Assembly: GCA_021323735.1 (NCBI GenBank)
Contig: JAJPKM010000044.1
Span: 62,001-126,000, forward strand
Reading direction: 5' to 3'
Source of the DNA: Gammaproteobacteria bacterium
GTDB taxonomy: Bacteria > Pseudomonadota > Gammaproteobacteria > Steroidobacterales > Steroidobacteraceae
DNA length: 64,000 nt
Within the stretch, counting starts at the first letter, position 1; every line of letters begins with the position of its first letter. Below the pieces are notes generated by a model that was given only the letters and a program-made list of their open reading frames with translations, was not told where the DNA came from and did not search any database. Position numbers and translations under genes: made by a program. This document shows positions 25,290 to 33,321 of this stretch, piece after piece.

Positions 25290-25613
25290 GGGTCGCCGCC
25301 GTAAGAGAATTTACATTTATCGATAAATTTCAATAAGTTAACGAAGCTAGTCGCGCTCGGCTCAAGTCTACCCGGCCGCTTGGCGCCCCCGCAAGTTGCG
25401 CCTTGAACCCTGCCTCGCAGGTCGAAGGCCTCGCAAGTCGCTGCTCCAGACGCTCCCACTGCCTGCCGCGCCTAAAGACCCGGCAGGTTGCCCCGTTAGG
25501 ACCCGGCAAGCCGCCGCGTGCATTCGTCTCGGTCTTCCCGTCCGTAACGCCGTATCCTTGAGGTCTGACCGTTATACTTCGCATGAGGCTGCGCGCTAGA
25601 ATCACGAGGAAAC
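25290..25613. other. Intergenic region between divergent genes
   Basis: No gene is supported here. It separates the minus-strand zinc-ribbon gene from the plus-strand oxidoreductase operon, so it should hold promoters for both. A perfect 14-bp palindrome, ATTTATCGATAAAT, lies at 25315-25328, close to the zinc-ribbon start. A TATACT near 25572 could be a -10 for the oxidoreductase operon, but no matching -35 is visible. Short open frames in the GC-rich middle have no recognisable products. Confidence 0.5.
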
Positions 25614-27407
25614 ATGGAGCCGACCGATACTTCAAAACCTGATTACTTCCATCGGGTTGTAGATTGCCAATGGGCCTGTCCCGCGCACACCGACGTGCCA
25701 GAGTACATCCGCCTGATCGCGCAGGGTGAGTTCACCGAAGCTTACATGGTGAACCGCGAATCCAATGTCTTTCCGGGGATTCTGGGCCGCGTTTGCGATC
25801 GACCCTGCGAGCCCGCTTGCCGCCGGGGGCGTATCGAAGAGAAGCCCGTGGCCATCTGCAGGCTGAAGCGGGTCGCCTCCGACAACCGCGACGACATTAC
25901 CGCGCTCTTGCCGAAGGCGCCGCGCGAGAAGAACGGCAAGCGCATCGCCTGTATCGGCGCCGGTCCGGCCTCGCTGACGGTGGCCAACGATCTGTTGCCG
26001 CTAGGCTATGAGGTCACGATTTTCGAACAGTACGGCGTGCCCGGCGGCTTGATGCGCACCAACATTCCGGCGTTCAGACTTCCGGCCAATGTGCTCGATG
26101 AGGAAATAGGCTACATCGTCGATATGGGCGCCGACCTCAAACTGAATACGCCGATCAAGAGCATGAAGCGGTTGCTCGACGCCCAAGAATTCGATGCGGT
26201 TTTCGTCGGGTCGGGGGCGCCCAAGGGCAAGGAGCTGGATTTGCCGGGCCGCCGCGACACCGATCGCATTCACATCGGCATTACCTGGTTGGAGTCGGTG
26301 GCGTTCGGACATGTCGAGAGTGTGGGCGAGCGCGTGCTCATCATCGGCGTCGGCAATACCGCCATGGATTGCTGCCGCAGTTCGCTGCGCCTCGGCGCCA
26401 AGGACGTGAAGGTCATGGCGCGCAAACCGCGTCAGTTCTTCAAGGCTTCCGAATGGGAGCTCGAGGATGCGGAAGCCGAAAAAGTCGACATCGTCATCAA
26501 TCACGCACCCAAGTCCTTCGTCGTCGAGGGCGGCCGGCTGATGGGCATGATGTTCGAAAAATTGGAATACGACATCGAGAACGGCGATATCAAGGCAACC
26601 CGCTCGTTGGGCGACGTGTTCTTCCCCTGCGATGACGTCATTCTCGCCATCGGCCAGGAGAATGCCTTTCCCTGGATCGAAAAGGGGCTCGGTATCGAAT
26701 TGGACAAATGGAATGTGCCCAAGGTCAACGCGACCACCTTCCAGTCGACCCGGCCGGAAGTATTCTTCGGCGGCGATGCGGCCTTCGGACCGAAGAACAT
26801 CATTTGGTCGGTGGAGCATGGGCATCAGGCAGCCATCTCGATTCACAAGTTCTGCCATGACGAAGCGATCGAGCAGCGCATGCCCCGCGGGGTGAGCTTG
26901 TCCAGCCGCAAAATGGGCATGCACGAGTTGGCCTATAAGAATGAATACAACGGCGTGGAGCGGCGGCTGGTGCCGCATGTCGGACTCGTCGAGCGCTTCA
27001 AGAAGATCAATATTGAAGTAGAACTGGGGTTCACCGCCGAGGAGGCGGCCCTGGAGGTACAACGGTGCCTGAACTGCGACGTTCAGACCGTGTTCGCCGC
27101 GAAACTGTGCATCGAATGCGATGCCTGCATCGACATTTGCCCCGTGGATTGCCTCACCATCGCCCCGAATGGGCCCGAGGCCGATCTGCGCGCCCGGTTG
27201 ACGGCGCCGGCGACCAATCCCTCGCAGGCGCTGTATGTGTCGGCTGCGCTGCCGCAAACCGGGCGCGTCATGGTGAAGGATGAAGACGTGTGCGTGCATT
27301 GCGGATTGTGCGCCGAGCGCTGCCCGACGGCGGCATGGGACATGCAAAAGTCGACCATCCGGATTCCGTTCGCGATCGATGAGGAGGTTCGTGCATGCCC
27401 AGCCTGA
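25614..27407 (+). CDS. FAD-dependent glutamate synthase small-subunit-like oxidoreductase with ferredoxin domain
   Basis: 597 residues. N-terminal cysteine cluster (CQWACPAHTDVPEYI, GRVCDRPCEPACRRG) as in GltD/NfnB, then FAD (IACIGAGPASLTVANDLL) and NAD(P)-binding (VLIIGVGNTAMDCCRSSLRLG) folds, and a C-terminal pair of 4Fe-4S motifs (CIECDACIDICPVDCL and CVHCGLCAERCPTAAW). It is the first gene of an operon with the alpha/gamma and beta subunits of a 2-oxoacid:ferredoxin oxidoreductase; ATG of the next gene overlaps its end by 13 bp. Likely role: passing electrons between the oxidoreductase (via ferredoxin) and NAD(P)H. Confidence 0.88.
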   Translation: MEPTDTSKPDYFHRVVDCQWACPAHTDVPEYIRLIAQGEFTEAYMVNRESNVFPGILGRVCDRPCEPACRRGRIEEKPVAICRLKRVASDNRDDITALLPKAPREKNGKRIACIGAGPASLTVANDLLPLGYEVTIFEQYGVPGGLMRTNIPAFRLPANVLDEEIGYIVDMGADLKLNTPIKSMKRLLDAQEFDAVFVGSGAPKGKELDLPGRRDTDRIHIGITWLESVAFGHVESVGERVLIIGVGNTAMDCCRSSLRLGAKDVKVMARKPRQFFKASEWELEDAEAEKVDIVINHAPKSFVVEGGRLMGMMFEKLEYDIENGDIKATRSLGDVFFPCDDVILAIGQENAFPWIEKGLGIELDKWNVPKVNATTFQSTRPEVFFGGDAAFGPKNIIWSVEHGHQAAISIHKFCHDEAIEQRMPRGVSLSSRKMGMHELAYKNEYNGVERRLVPHVGLVERFKKINIEVELGFTAEEAALEVQRCLNCDVQTVFAAKLCIECDACIDICPVDCLTIAPNGPEADLRARLTAPATNPSQALYVSAALPQTGRVMVKDEDVCVHCGLCAERCPTAAWDMQKSTIRIPFAIDEEVRACPA

Positions 27408-29233
27408 TTGCGGAGGCCACCCGCGTCAACGATTTCGTGGTGAAGTTCGCGAACGTCAACGGCACCGGATCCGCCAGCGCCAATTCGCTCATCATGAAGG
27501 CGATCTTTCGCATGGGCGTGCCGGTCACCAGCAAGAATTACTTCCCTTCCAACATTCAAGGCCTGCCGACTTGGTATGAGATTCGCGTGACCCGGGACGG
27601 CTACGCGGCGCGCGCCAGCCATGTCGACATCATGGTGGCGATGAATGCGGAAACCTATTCGAAGGACATCCGTGAATTGCGTTCCGGCGGATATCTGATC
27701 TATGACTCGACTTGGCCCCGCAGCGCGCTCTTGCAGCGCGGCGACATCACGGTCATTCCGGTGCCGCTCGCCAAGCTGGTGAATGAAAACTTCGATGGTG
27801 TGCGCAATCGAATCCTTCTGAAGAACATCGCCTATGCCGGCGTACTCGCGGCACTGCTCGATGTAGATCTCGAAGTGATCAACGGTCTATTGAGCGAGAG
27901 CTACGGTAAGAAGCCGAAATTGCTCGACTCGAACACCAAGGCCCTGCGCCTGGGGTATGACTACGTCAAGCAGCACCTGAGCTCTCCGTTGCCGCTGCGC
28001 GTGGAGCATATGGACAAGACCCGTGGTCACATCATGATCGACGGCAACACCGCGGCCGGCTTGGGCTGCGTCTATGCGGGCGCCACCGTGGGTGCGTGGT
28101 ATCCCATCACGCCATCGACGTCGTTGATGGACGCCTTCAAGGGTTTTTGCGAGCGCTATCGCGTCGATGCGCAAACGGGTGAGCGAAATTTCGCCGTGCT
28201 GCAGGCGGAAGACGAACTGGCGGCCGTTGGGATGGTGCTCGGTGCCTCCTGGAACGGCGCGCGGGCGTTTACCCCGACCAGCGGGCCCGGCATTTCGCTG
28301 ATGAACGAATTCATCGGACTGTCGTATTACGCGGAAGTACCCTGCGTCATTTTCGACGTTCAGCGCGTCGGGCCCTCCACGGGCATGCCGACGCGGACTC
28401 AGCAGGGCGATATCATGCTTTGTGCGTACGCTTCGCATGGCGATACGCGTCACGTGCTGCTGTTCCCCGCCAACCCGGAAGAATGCTTCTACATGGCGGT
28501 GCAGGCCTTCGATCTCGCCGAACGGCTGCAGACCCCGGTTTTCGTGCTGTCGGATCTGGACATCGGCATGAACGACTGGATGTGTCCGGATCTCAAGTGG
28601 GACGATGCCTACAAGCCCGATCGAGGCAAGGTCCTGTCGAAGCAGGATCTGGACGGCTTGGAGAAATTCTACCGCTATCTGGACCGGGACGATGATGCCA
28701 TTCCCTACCGGACGCTGCCGGGCACGAGTTCCAAGGGCGCCTACTTCACGCGCGGTTCGGGCCACAATCAGTATGGCGGTTACACCGAGGATTCCGCGGA
28801 GTATCAGGTGGTGCTCGACCGCCTGAAGCGCAAGTTCACGACCGCGGCGAAGTATGTTCCGAAACCCGTGTTGATCGGCAAAGGGACCCATGCCGTGGGC
28901 ATCGTGAGCATCGGCAGCTGCGATGGCGCCATCCGCGAGGCGCTCGACGTTCTTGCACAGCAGAAAATCGATGTGGACTATCTACGCGTCAAGGCGTTTC
29001 CATTCAACAGCGACGTAGAAGCATTTTTGAAATCGCATTCCACGATTTTCGTGGTGGAACAAAATCGCGACGGGCAGATGAAGTCCCTGCTGACCCTGGA
29101 AACCGCGGTGGATAAGTCCAAACTGCATTCGATCTTGAGCTATAGCGGGCTGCCCATCTCGGCCCAACCCATCGTCGATGAAATCCGCGCCAAACTCGCC
29201 GAGGCGCCGCGCTTGGCCGCGGTTCCGCGCTGA
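27395..29233 (+). CDS. korA: 2-oxoacid:ferredoxin oxidoreductase, fused gamma-alpha subunit (KorA type)
   Basis: 612 residues. Residues 1-190 are the gamma domain (VNDFVVKFANVNGTGSASANSLIMKAIFRMGVPVTSKNYFPSNIQG) and 205-600 the alpha pyrimidine-binding and C-terminal domains (DGNTAAGLGCVYAGATVGAWYPITPSTSLMD, TPTSGPGISLMNEFIGLSYYAEVPCVIFDVQRVGPSTGMPTRTQQGD). It works with the beta subunit encoded next on CoA-dependent oxidative decarboxylation of a 2-oxoacid, or the reverse carboxylation. 2-Oxoglutarate is the likeliest substrate for this gamma-alpha fusion form, but this is family-based inference. Confidence 0.88.
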   Translation: MPSLIAEATRVNDFVVKFANVNGTGSASANSLIMKAIFRMGVPVTSKNYFPSNIQGLPTWYEIRVTRDGYAARASHVDIMVAMNAETYSKDIRELRSGGYLIYDSTWPRSALLQRGDITVIPVPLAKLVNENFDGVRNRILLKNIAYAGVLAALLDVDLEVINGLLSESYGKKPKLLDSNTKALRLGYDYVKQHLSSPLPLRVEHMDKTRGHIMIDGNTAAGLGCVYAGATVGAWYPITPSTSLMDAFKGFCERYRVDAQTGERNFAVLQAEDELAAVGMVLGASWNGARAFTPTSGPGISLMNEFIGLSYYAEVPCVIFDVQRVGPSTGMPTRTQQGDIMLCAYASHGDTRHVLLFPANPEECFYMAVQAFDLAERLQTPVFVLSDLDIGMNDWMCPDLKWDDAYKPDRGKVLSKQDLDGLEKFYRYLDRDDDAIPYRTLPGTSSKGAYFTRGSGHNQYGGYTEDSAEYQVVLDRLKRKFTTAAKYVPKPVLIGKGTHAVGIVSIGSCDGAIREALDVLAQQKIDVDYLRVKAFPFNSDVEAFLKSHSTIFVVEQNRDGQMKSLLTLETAVDKSKLHSILSYSGLPISAQPIVDEIRAKLAEAPRLAAVPR

Positions 29234-29244
29234 GAGAGAATTCC

Positions 29245-30303
29245 ATGTCGTACATCAATAAACCCAAGGTCGCCCACCCCTCGTTGCCGACGAATTCACT
29301 GGGGCTTACCCGGCGGCAATACGAAGGCAGCATGTCCACGCTGTGCGCCGGATGCGGCCACGATTCGGTGACCGCGGCCATCGTCGAGGCCTGCTGGGGG
29401 TTGTCTTTGCAGCCGGAGCAACTGGTCAAGCTGTCAGGTATAGGCTGCTCGTCGAAGACCACGGCATATTTCGTCGGCGGTTCGCATGGATTCAATTCCG
29501 TCCACGGCCGCATGCCGTCGATCGCCAGCGGCGCAAATGCCGCCAATCGCGGACTTACCTATGTTGGCATATCGGGTGACGGCGATTCACTTTCCATCGG
29601 CATCGGCCAGCTGGTGCATGCCATTCGGCGCAACGTGAACATGCTGTACTTGATCGAAAATAACGGCGTCTATGGGCTGACCAAGGGTCAGTTCTCCGCT
29701 TCCGCCGACGTAGGCACCAAGGCGAAGCGCGGCGAGACCAATTCATCGCCGCCCATCGACCCGGTGCTGTTGGCGTTGACGCTGGGAGCGACCTTCGTCG
29801 CGCGCAGTTTTTCCGGCGACAAGGCGCAGCTGGTGCCGCTGATCCAAGCCGGCATGCGCCACAATGGATTCGCCTTGATCGACGTGCTTTCGCCGTGCGT
29901 GACCTTCAACGATCACGAGGGTTCGACCAAGAGCTACGGATTTACCCGCGAGCACTATCACGCGGCGGTCGAGGCGGATTTCGTCCCGCGCGCCGAAGAG
30001 ATCGCGGTGAACTACCCGGAGGGAGAGGCCATCCCGGTCAGTCTGCATGACGGCAGCCGCGTGGTGCTGCGTAAGCTCGATCCTTCCTACGACCCGAAGG
30101 ATCGCACCGCCGCCTATCACTATATCGAGAACAAGCTGAAGCAGAACGAGTACGTGACCGGCCTAATTCATATCGATGAGGCGGACAATACCGAGTTCCA
30201 CAACTTGAACCGCACCGCGAAGACGCCTCTAAACAGCATTCCCTTCGAGAAACTCTCACCCGGCAGCGCGACGCTCCACAAGCTGATGACGCGATATCGC
30301 TAG
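29245..30303 (+). CDS. korB: 2-oxoacid:ferredoxin oxidoreductase beta subunit (KorB type)
   Basis: 352 residues. Thiamine-diphosphate-binding subunit: STLCAGCGHDSVTAAIVEACWG (a conserved Cys pair for 4Fe-4S), ISGDGDSLSIGIGQLVHAIRRNVNMLYLIENNGVYGLTKGQ (the GDG-to-N motif for Mg-ThDP), and DVLSPCVTFND. Starts 11 bp after korA. The oxygen-tolerant KorAB type would let an aerobe run this reaction beside, or in place of, the 2-oxoglutarate dehydrogenase complex. Confidence 0.92.
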   Translation: MSYINKPKVAHPSLPTNSLGLTRRQYEGSMSTLCAGCGHDSVTAAIVEACWGLSLQPEQLVKLSGIGCSSKTTAYFVGGSHGFNSVHGRMPSIASGANAANRGLTYVGISGDGDSLSIGIGQLVHAIRRNVNMLYLIENNGVYGLTKGQFSASADVGTKAKRGETNSSPPIDPVLLALTLGATFVARSFSGDKAQLVPLIQAGMRHNGFALIDVLSPCVTFNDHEGSTKSYGFTREHYHAAVEADFVPRAEEIAVNYPEGEAIPVSLHDGSRVVLRKLDPSYDPKDRTAAYHYIENKLKQNEYVTGLIHIDEADNTEFHNLNRTAKTPLNSIPFEKLSPGSATLHKLMTRYR

Positions 30304-30372
30304 ACCGCAGAACCGAAGATCGGATTGCACCGGAAGTACCTGCCCAATCCTCCCTGCTGGATCTGTTTTGAT

Positions 30373-31134
30373 TCAGTGGTGTCGCAGATGCGTGGCCGCG
30401 AGAAACATCCGTACCGCCTCGCCCAGCATTTCATAGACGGCGGTGTTGGAGCGTTGTAGCGCCTCTGCACTGGGTAGGAAGCGGGGAATGCCGCTATCCC
30501 GACGCGCCAGGATCCCGACGGGTGCCGGAACGACCTCGAGCCCGGTGCCGCGGAATTCTTCCACCGAGCGCGCCATGTGAGTGCCGCGAGTGACCAGGAC
30601 GACGCGGTGCACGCCGGCGTCTTTGAGCAGCAGCGCCGAATTGCGCGCATTTTGAAAAGTGTCATAGGCGCGATCGTCGATCCAGCGCGTCTCGACGCCG
30701 AAATTCCGCTGCAGGGTGTCGTGCATGGCGTGTGCCTCGACTTTGAACCCGGTGACGAGTATGGGCAGACCGGTCTTCCGGGCGAGGTACGCGCCATAGC
30801 TCAGTCTTTCCAGCAGGAAGGGTTCCGCAGCCGGCCCCGCGTATTCCGGCGCAAGGGCGCGTTGGCCCCCGCCGCCTAAGATCACGATGGCCTGTGCGCC
30901 CTCAACCCGTTGCAGCTCCAGCGGCGGATAGCGTTCCACCAAGCCCGTGATCCCGTCCGACACGATAGGGGTGGCCAACAACCATAGCGACCCTATCCCG
31001 GCGATCAGGCAAATGCGTGCCGGCACCGCGCGGCGCTTGAACAGCGCAAGGCCGATCAATGCCAGTAACAGTGAACCGGCCGGGGGAAGCACCAGATCCT
31101 TCAACACCGTCTTGAGTTCCAGCAACCACATCAT
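30373..31134 (-). CDS. DUF218 / YdcF-ElyC-SanA family membrane protein
   Basis: 253 residues. Two N-terminal hydrophobic helices (LLLALIGLALF; ICLIAGIGSLWLLATPIVS) and a DUF218 domain (AQAIVILGGGGQRALAPEYAGPAAEPFLLERLSYGAYLARKTGLPILVTG, VVLVTRGTHMARSVEEFR). ElyC in E. coli affects envelope biogenesis and lipid-carrier metabolism, but the biochemical activity is not settled. It is divergent from the VPEID-CTERM peptide gene. Confidence 0.88.
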   Translation of the reverse strand: MMWLLELKTVLKDLVLPPAGSLLLALIGLALFKRRAVPARICLIAGIGSLWLLATPIVSDGITGLVERYPPLELQRVEGAQAIVILGGGGQRALAPEYAGPAAEPFLLERLSYGAYLARKTGLPILVTGFKVEAHAMHDTLQRNFGVETRWIDDRAYDTFQNARNSALLLKDAGVHRVVLVTRGTHMARSVEEFRGTGLEVVPAPVGILARRDSGIPRFLPSAEALQRSNTAVYEMLGEAVRMFLAATHLRHH

Positions 31135-31271
31135 GGGAGGGCCGGCACGCCCGGTCGGCCGCTCAATCTATTTAACATATTGCAATTTGACCTGCGGAGC
31201 TAATCACACCACCGTCTGTGTGGTAGGGTAATATTTCGCTGGTAAGGTTATTTCAAAGGACTGGAACAGAC

Positions 31272-31487
31272 ATGTTGAAATTGATTGCCGCACTCATCCT
31301 GTCGATCTCGAGCATTGCCACCGTGGTCTATATAGCGCCTCCGTCATTTTGGCACGGCGACCACGACGGCCACCACCATCATACTTTCGCGGCACCGGAA
31401 ATCGACGCCTCATCGGCCATGGGTGCCCTCACCTTGCTGATGGGTGGCGTGCTGGTCTTGCGCAGCCGCGTTGCCGCGAAGCGCTAA
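31272..31487 (+). CDS. Small VPEID-CTERM sorted protein (exosortase E substrate)
   Basis: 71 residues, AAAGGA site 14 bases upstream of the ATG. An N-terminal hydrophobic signal (3-22) is followed by a His/Asp-rich stretch HGDHDGHHHH (28-37), then APEIDASS (41-48), a hydrophobic helix ALTLLMGGVLVL (52-63) and a basic end RSRVAAKR. That tripartite C-terminus is a VPEID-CTERM sorting signal, with Ala in place of the first Val. The mature peptide left after processing would be only about 20 residues, mostly histidine and acidic. The convergent neighbour 67 bp away is the matching exosortase E/protease fusion, so the two form a substrate-enzyme pair. Function unknown; metal binding is a guess from the His run. 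Confidence 0.8.
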   Translation: MLKLIAALILSISSIATVVYIAPPSFWHGDHDGHHHHTFAAPEIDASSAMGALTLLMGGVLVLRSRVAAKR

Positions 31488-31554
31488 GCTTCACCGCAGC
31501 TAGTGCCTCATCGCGGGGAGCTTCATCGTAGGGAGCTTCTCTGCAGCTCGAGCT

Positions 31555-33180
31555 CTACCACAGTTGCCATTGATCCAAGCACAGGACTTGGAGGGCAATC
31601 AACATGTTTGTCGTCGCGTGAGCGGCGACAGACTCGCCAAGCCTCCCCGTCTTGACGGCCACCGCGCCATAGGCCAATCCCGCGACGATACCCGGGAACC
31701 ATAGGCTGCCATGCATGATGCCAAACACGACGGCGCTCGAGGCGACCGCCGGCCAGCGTACGGATTGCAGCGGAACGGACTCGAACGCCTCGCCGACGAT
31801 ACGGCGCATTAGAAATCCTCGGTAGGCAAGTTCTTCGGCGATCGGCACCGTGATGATGGCCGCTGCCGCGCGGCATCCGATCCAGGCGGCGCGTGCAGGA
31901 CCCGTCAAATGTGCGAGGCCATCGGGCATCGGCGCGGGCGTCGTCACGAAATGCGCGACAGCCGTCCACACGAGGAACACGGCCACGCCGGTGCCAATAC
32001 CGCGCCAGCTGATTCCCCAATCCAGGCCGCCATATCCGCGGTGGTAGGCCCAGAGCGCAGCCACGGCACAGACGATGCGCAGGGGATACAAAAAATCGAA
32101 GCCCGCGGACAGGGCGTGCGCGAGCATGCCGGCCGCAAGAATTGCCAGCAGCGGCATGAGATAGGCCGGCGTTGCGTCGTATGCACCAGGAGCGGGACGG
32201 GAAGCGGCGCGGTTCAGCCAGCTGCTGTGCTTGGCCGTGTACGCAACACCGAAAGCGGCCACGTTGAAGGCGATCCATCCCGCCTGCGAGTGAAACCCCA
32301 CCGTGGCAATGCTTTCATACCCAGCGTCTCCGATGACCAGCAAGGCGGCGATGCGCAGGGTGTTCAACAGAAATATGAGCGTCACGGCAGCCGGCACGAT
32401 GATGAGCGCGCGGGGGAAAATATATTCGCGGCGGAAATACCAAAGCCATGCCGTGCAGAAGGCAATCATCAGCCCGACGCCCTCGAGCCCCGAACATGTT
32501 TCCGACACCTGTACGGCGAAATGATCGGTGATCAAAGTCAGCGTTGCCACATCGGCATGCAGCGACGGAATCAGCGGTCGCACCACCAAGCCGACCAGCC
32601 GAAAAGTGAGCGCAGCCGCCGGAGCCCACAGCAACTGGGCCAATTTGAATACCAGCATGGCGCCTGAGGCCGGCACCAAGGCGTAGAGGGGAAGCGCTCC
32701 CGTTTGGCGCACAGCATTCATCCAAATGCGCAGCGGCGCCATTCCGGCAAAAAGGGCCATGGCTGCGGCAAGGCCGCACGCATGCCATCCGAGGCTGAGC
32801 TGCGCAAATGGCAGCGCACCGCCGCGGTAGAGCAGCGAGGATAGCAAGGCAAAGGGCGCCAGCAGCGCGACATGCACCAGCAACCAAGGAATGCGCACCG
32901 GCGCGGTGGCGATGATTGCCGGAAAGGCGGCGATGTTACCGCGCAGATACAGTAGGATGGCGCAGGACCCGGCGTAGGCGATCACGAAGCGAAACACCCA
33001 GTGCTGAAGATCGTGCGTCAGTTTTGCCGCACCGGTGAGATCGTCCAGCGCAGGGCTTTGGATCAGTCCGGATATCAGAAGCGTCTCTATCGCGAGCAAC
33101 GCGACTGCCACCAGCAGTCGCGTTGCCAAGCCAAACCGGGGCGGCGGTATGGCAGCGGAATTAGTCAATGGCACGCTCAC
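31555..33180 (-). CDS. Exosortase E / CAAX-type protease fusion (VPEID-CTERM system)
   Basis: 541 residues, polytopic. The exosortase half (1-320) has the catalytic triad-like residues Cys229 (VSETCSGLEGVG), Arg276 (LLNTLRIAALLVIG) and His297 (GFHSQAGWIAF). The C-terminal half (335-541) is a CPBP/CAAX-type intramembrane protease with the EExxxR motif at 449-454 (AEELAYRGFLMRR), His490 (FGIMHGSLWFPG) and HATTN at 521-525. This fusion defines the exosortase E/protease family, which processes VPEID-CTERM proteins at the inner membrane. No EPS operon is adjacent, so this looks like a dedicated, stand-alone sorting system. Confidence 0.9.
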   Translation of the reverse strand: MSVPLTNSAAIPPPRFGLATRLLVAVALLAIETLLISGLIQSPALDDLTGAAKLTHDLQHWVFRFVIAYAGSCAILLYLRGNIAAFPAIIATAPVRIPWLLVHVALLAPFALLSSLLYRGGALPFAQLSLGWHACGLAAAMALFAGMAPLRIWMNAVRQTGALPLYALVPASGAMLVFKLAQLLWAPAAALTFRLVGLVVRPLIPSLHADVATLTLITDHFAVQVSETCSGLEGVGLMIAFCTAWLWYFRREYIFPRALIIVPAAVTLIFLLNTLRIAALLVIGDAGYESIATVGFHSQAGWIAFNVAAFGVAYTAKHSSWLNRAASRPAPGAYDATPAYLMPLLAILAAGMLAHALSAGFDFLYPLRIVCAVAALWAYHRGYGGLDWGISWRGIGTGVAVFLVWTAVAHFVTTPAPMPDGLAHLTGPARAAWIGCRAAAAIITVPIAEELAYRGFLMRRIVGEAFESVPLQSVRWPAVASSAVVFGIMHGSLWFPGIVAGLAYGAVAVKTGRLGESVAAHATTNMLIALQVLCLDQWQLW

Positions 33181-33321
33181 GCAGCGAGTCTAGCGCGCCT
33201 CTCGTGGGCGGGCGAGGATACCGGCATAAGGTGATGAAAGTTTCGGGACGTGAATCCGCCGCAAGAAGGTGTCACTATCCGCAATTCATAGCGCAACACA
33301 CGATTCTAGAAGGGACCGGCG

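Noticed and set aside
31500-31545. Short GGGAGCTTC direct repeats between the VPEID peptide and exosortase genes
   Set aside because: Nine-base near-repeats in a 67-bp convergent gap; no stem with U-tract and no clear function.
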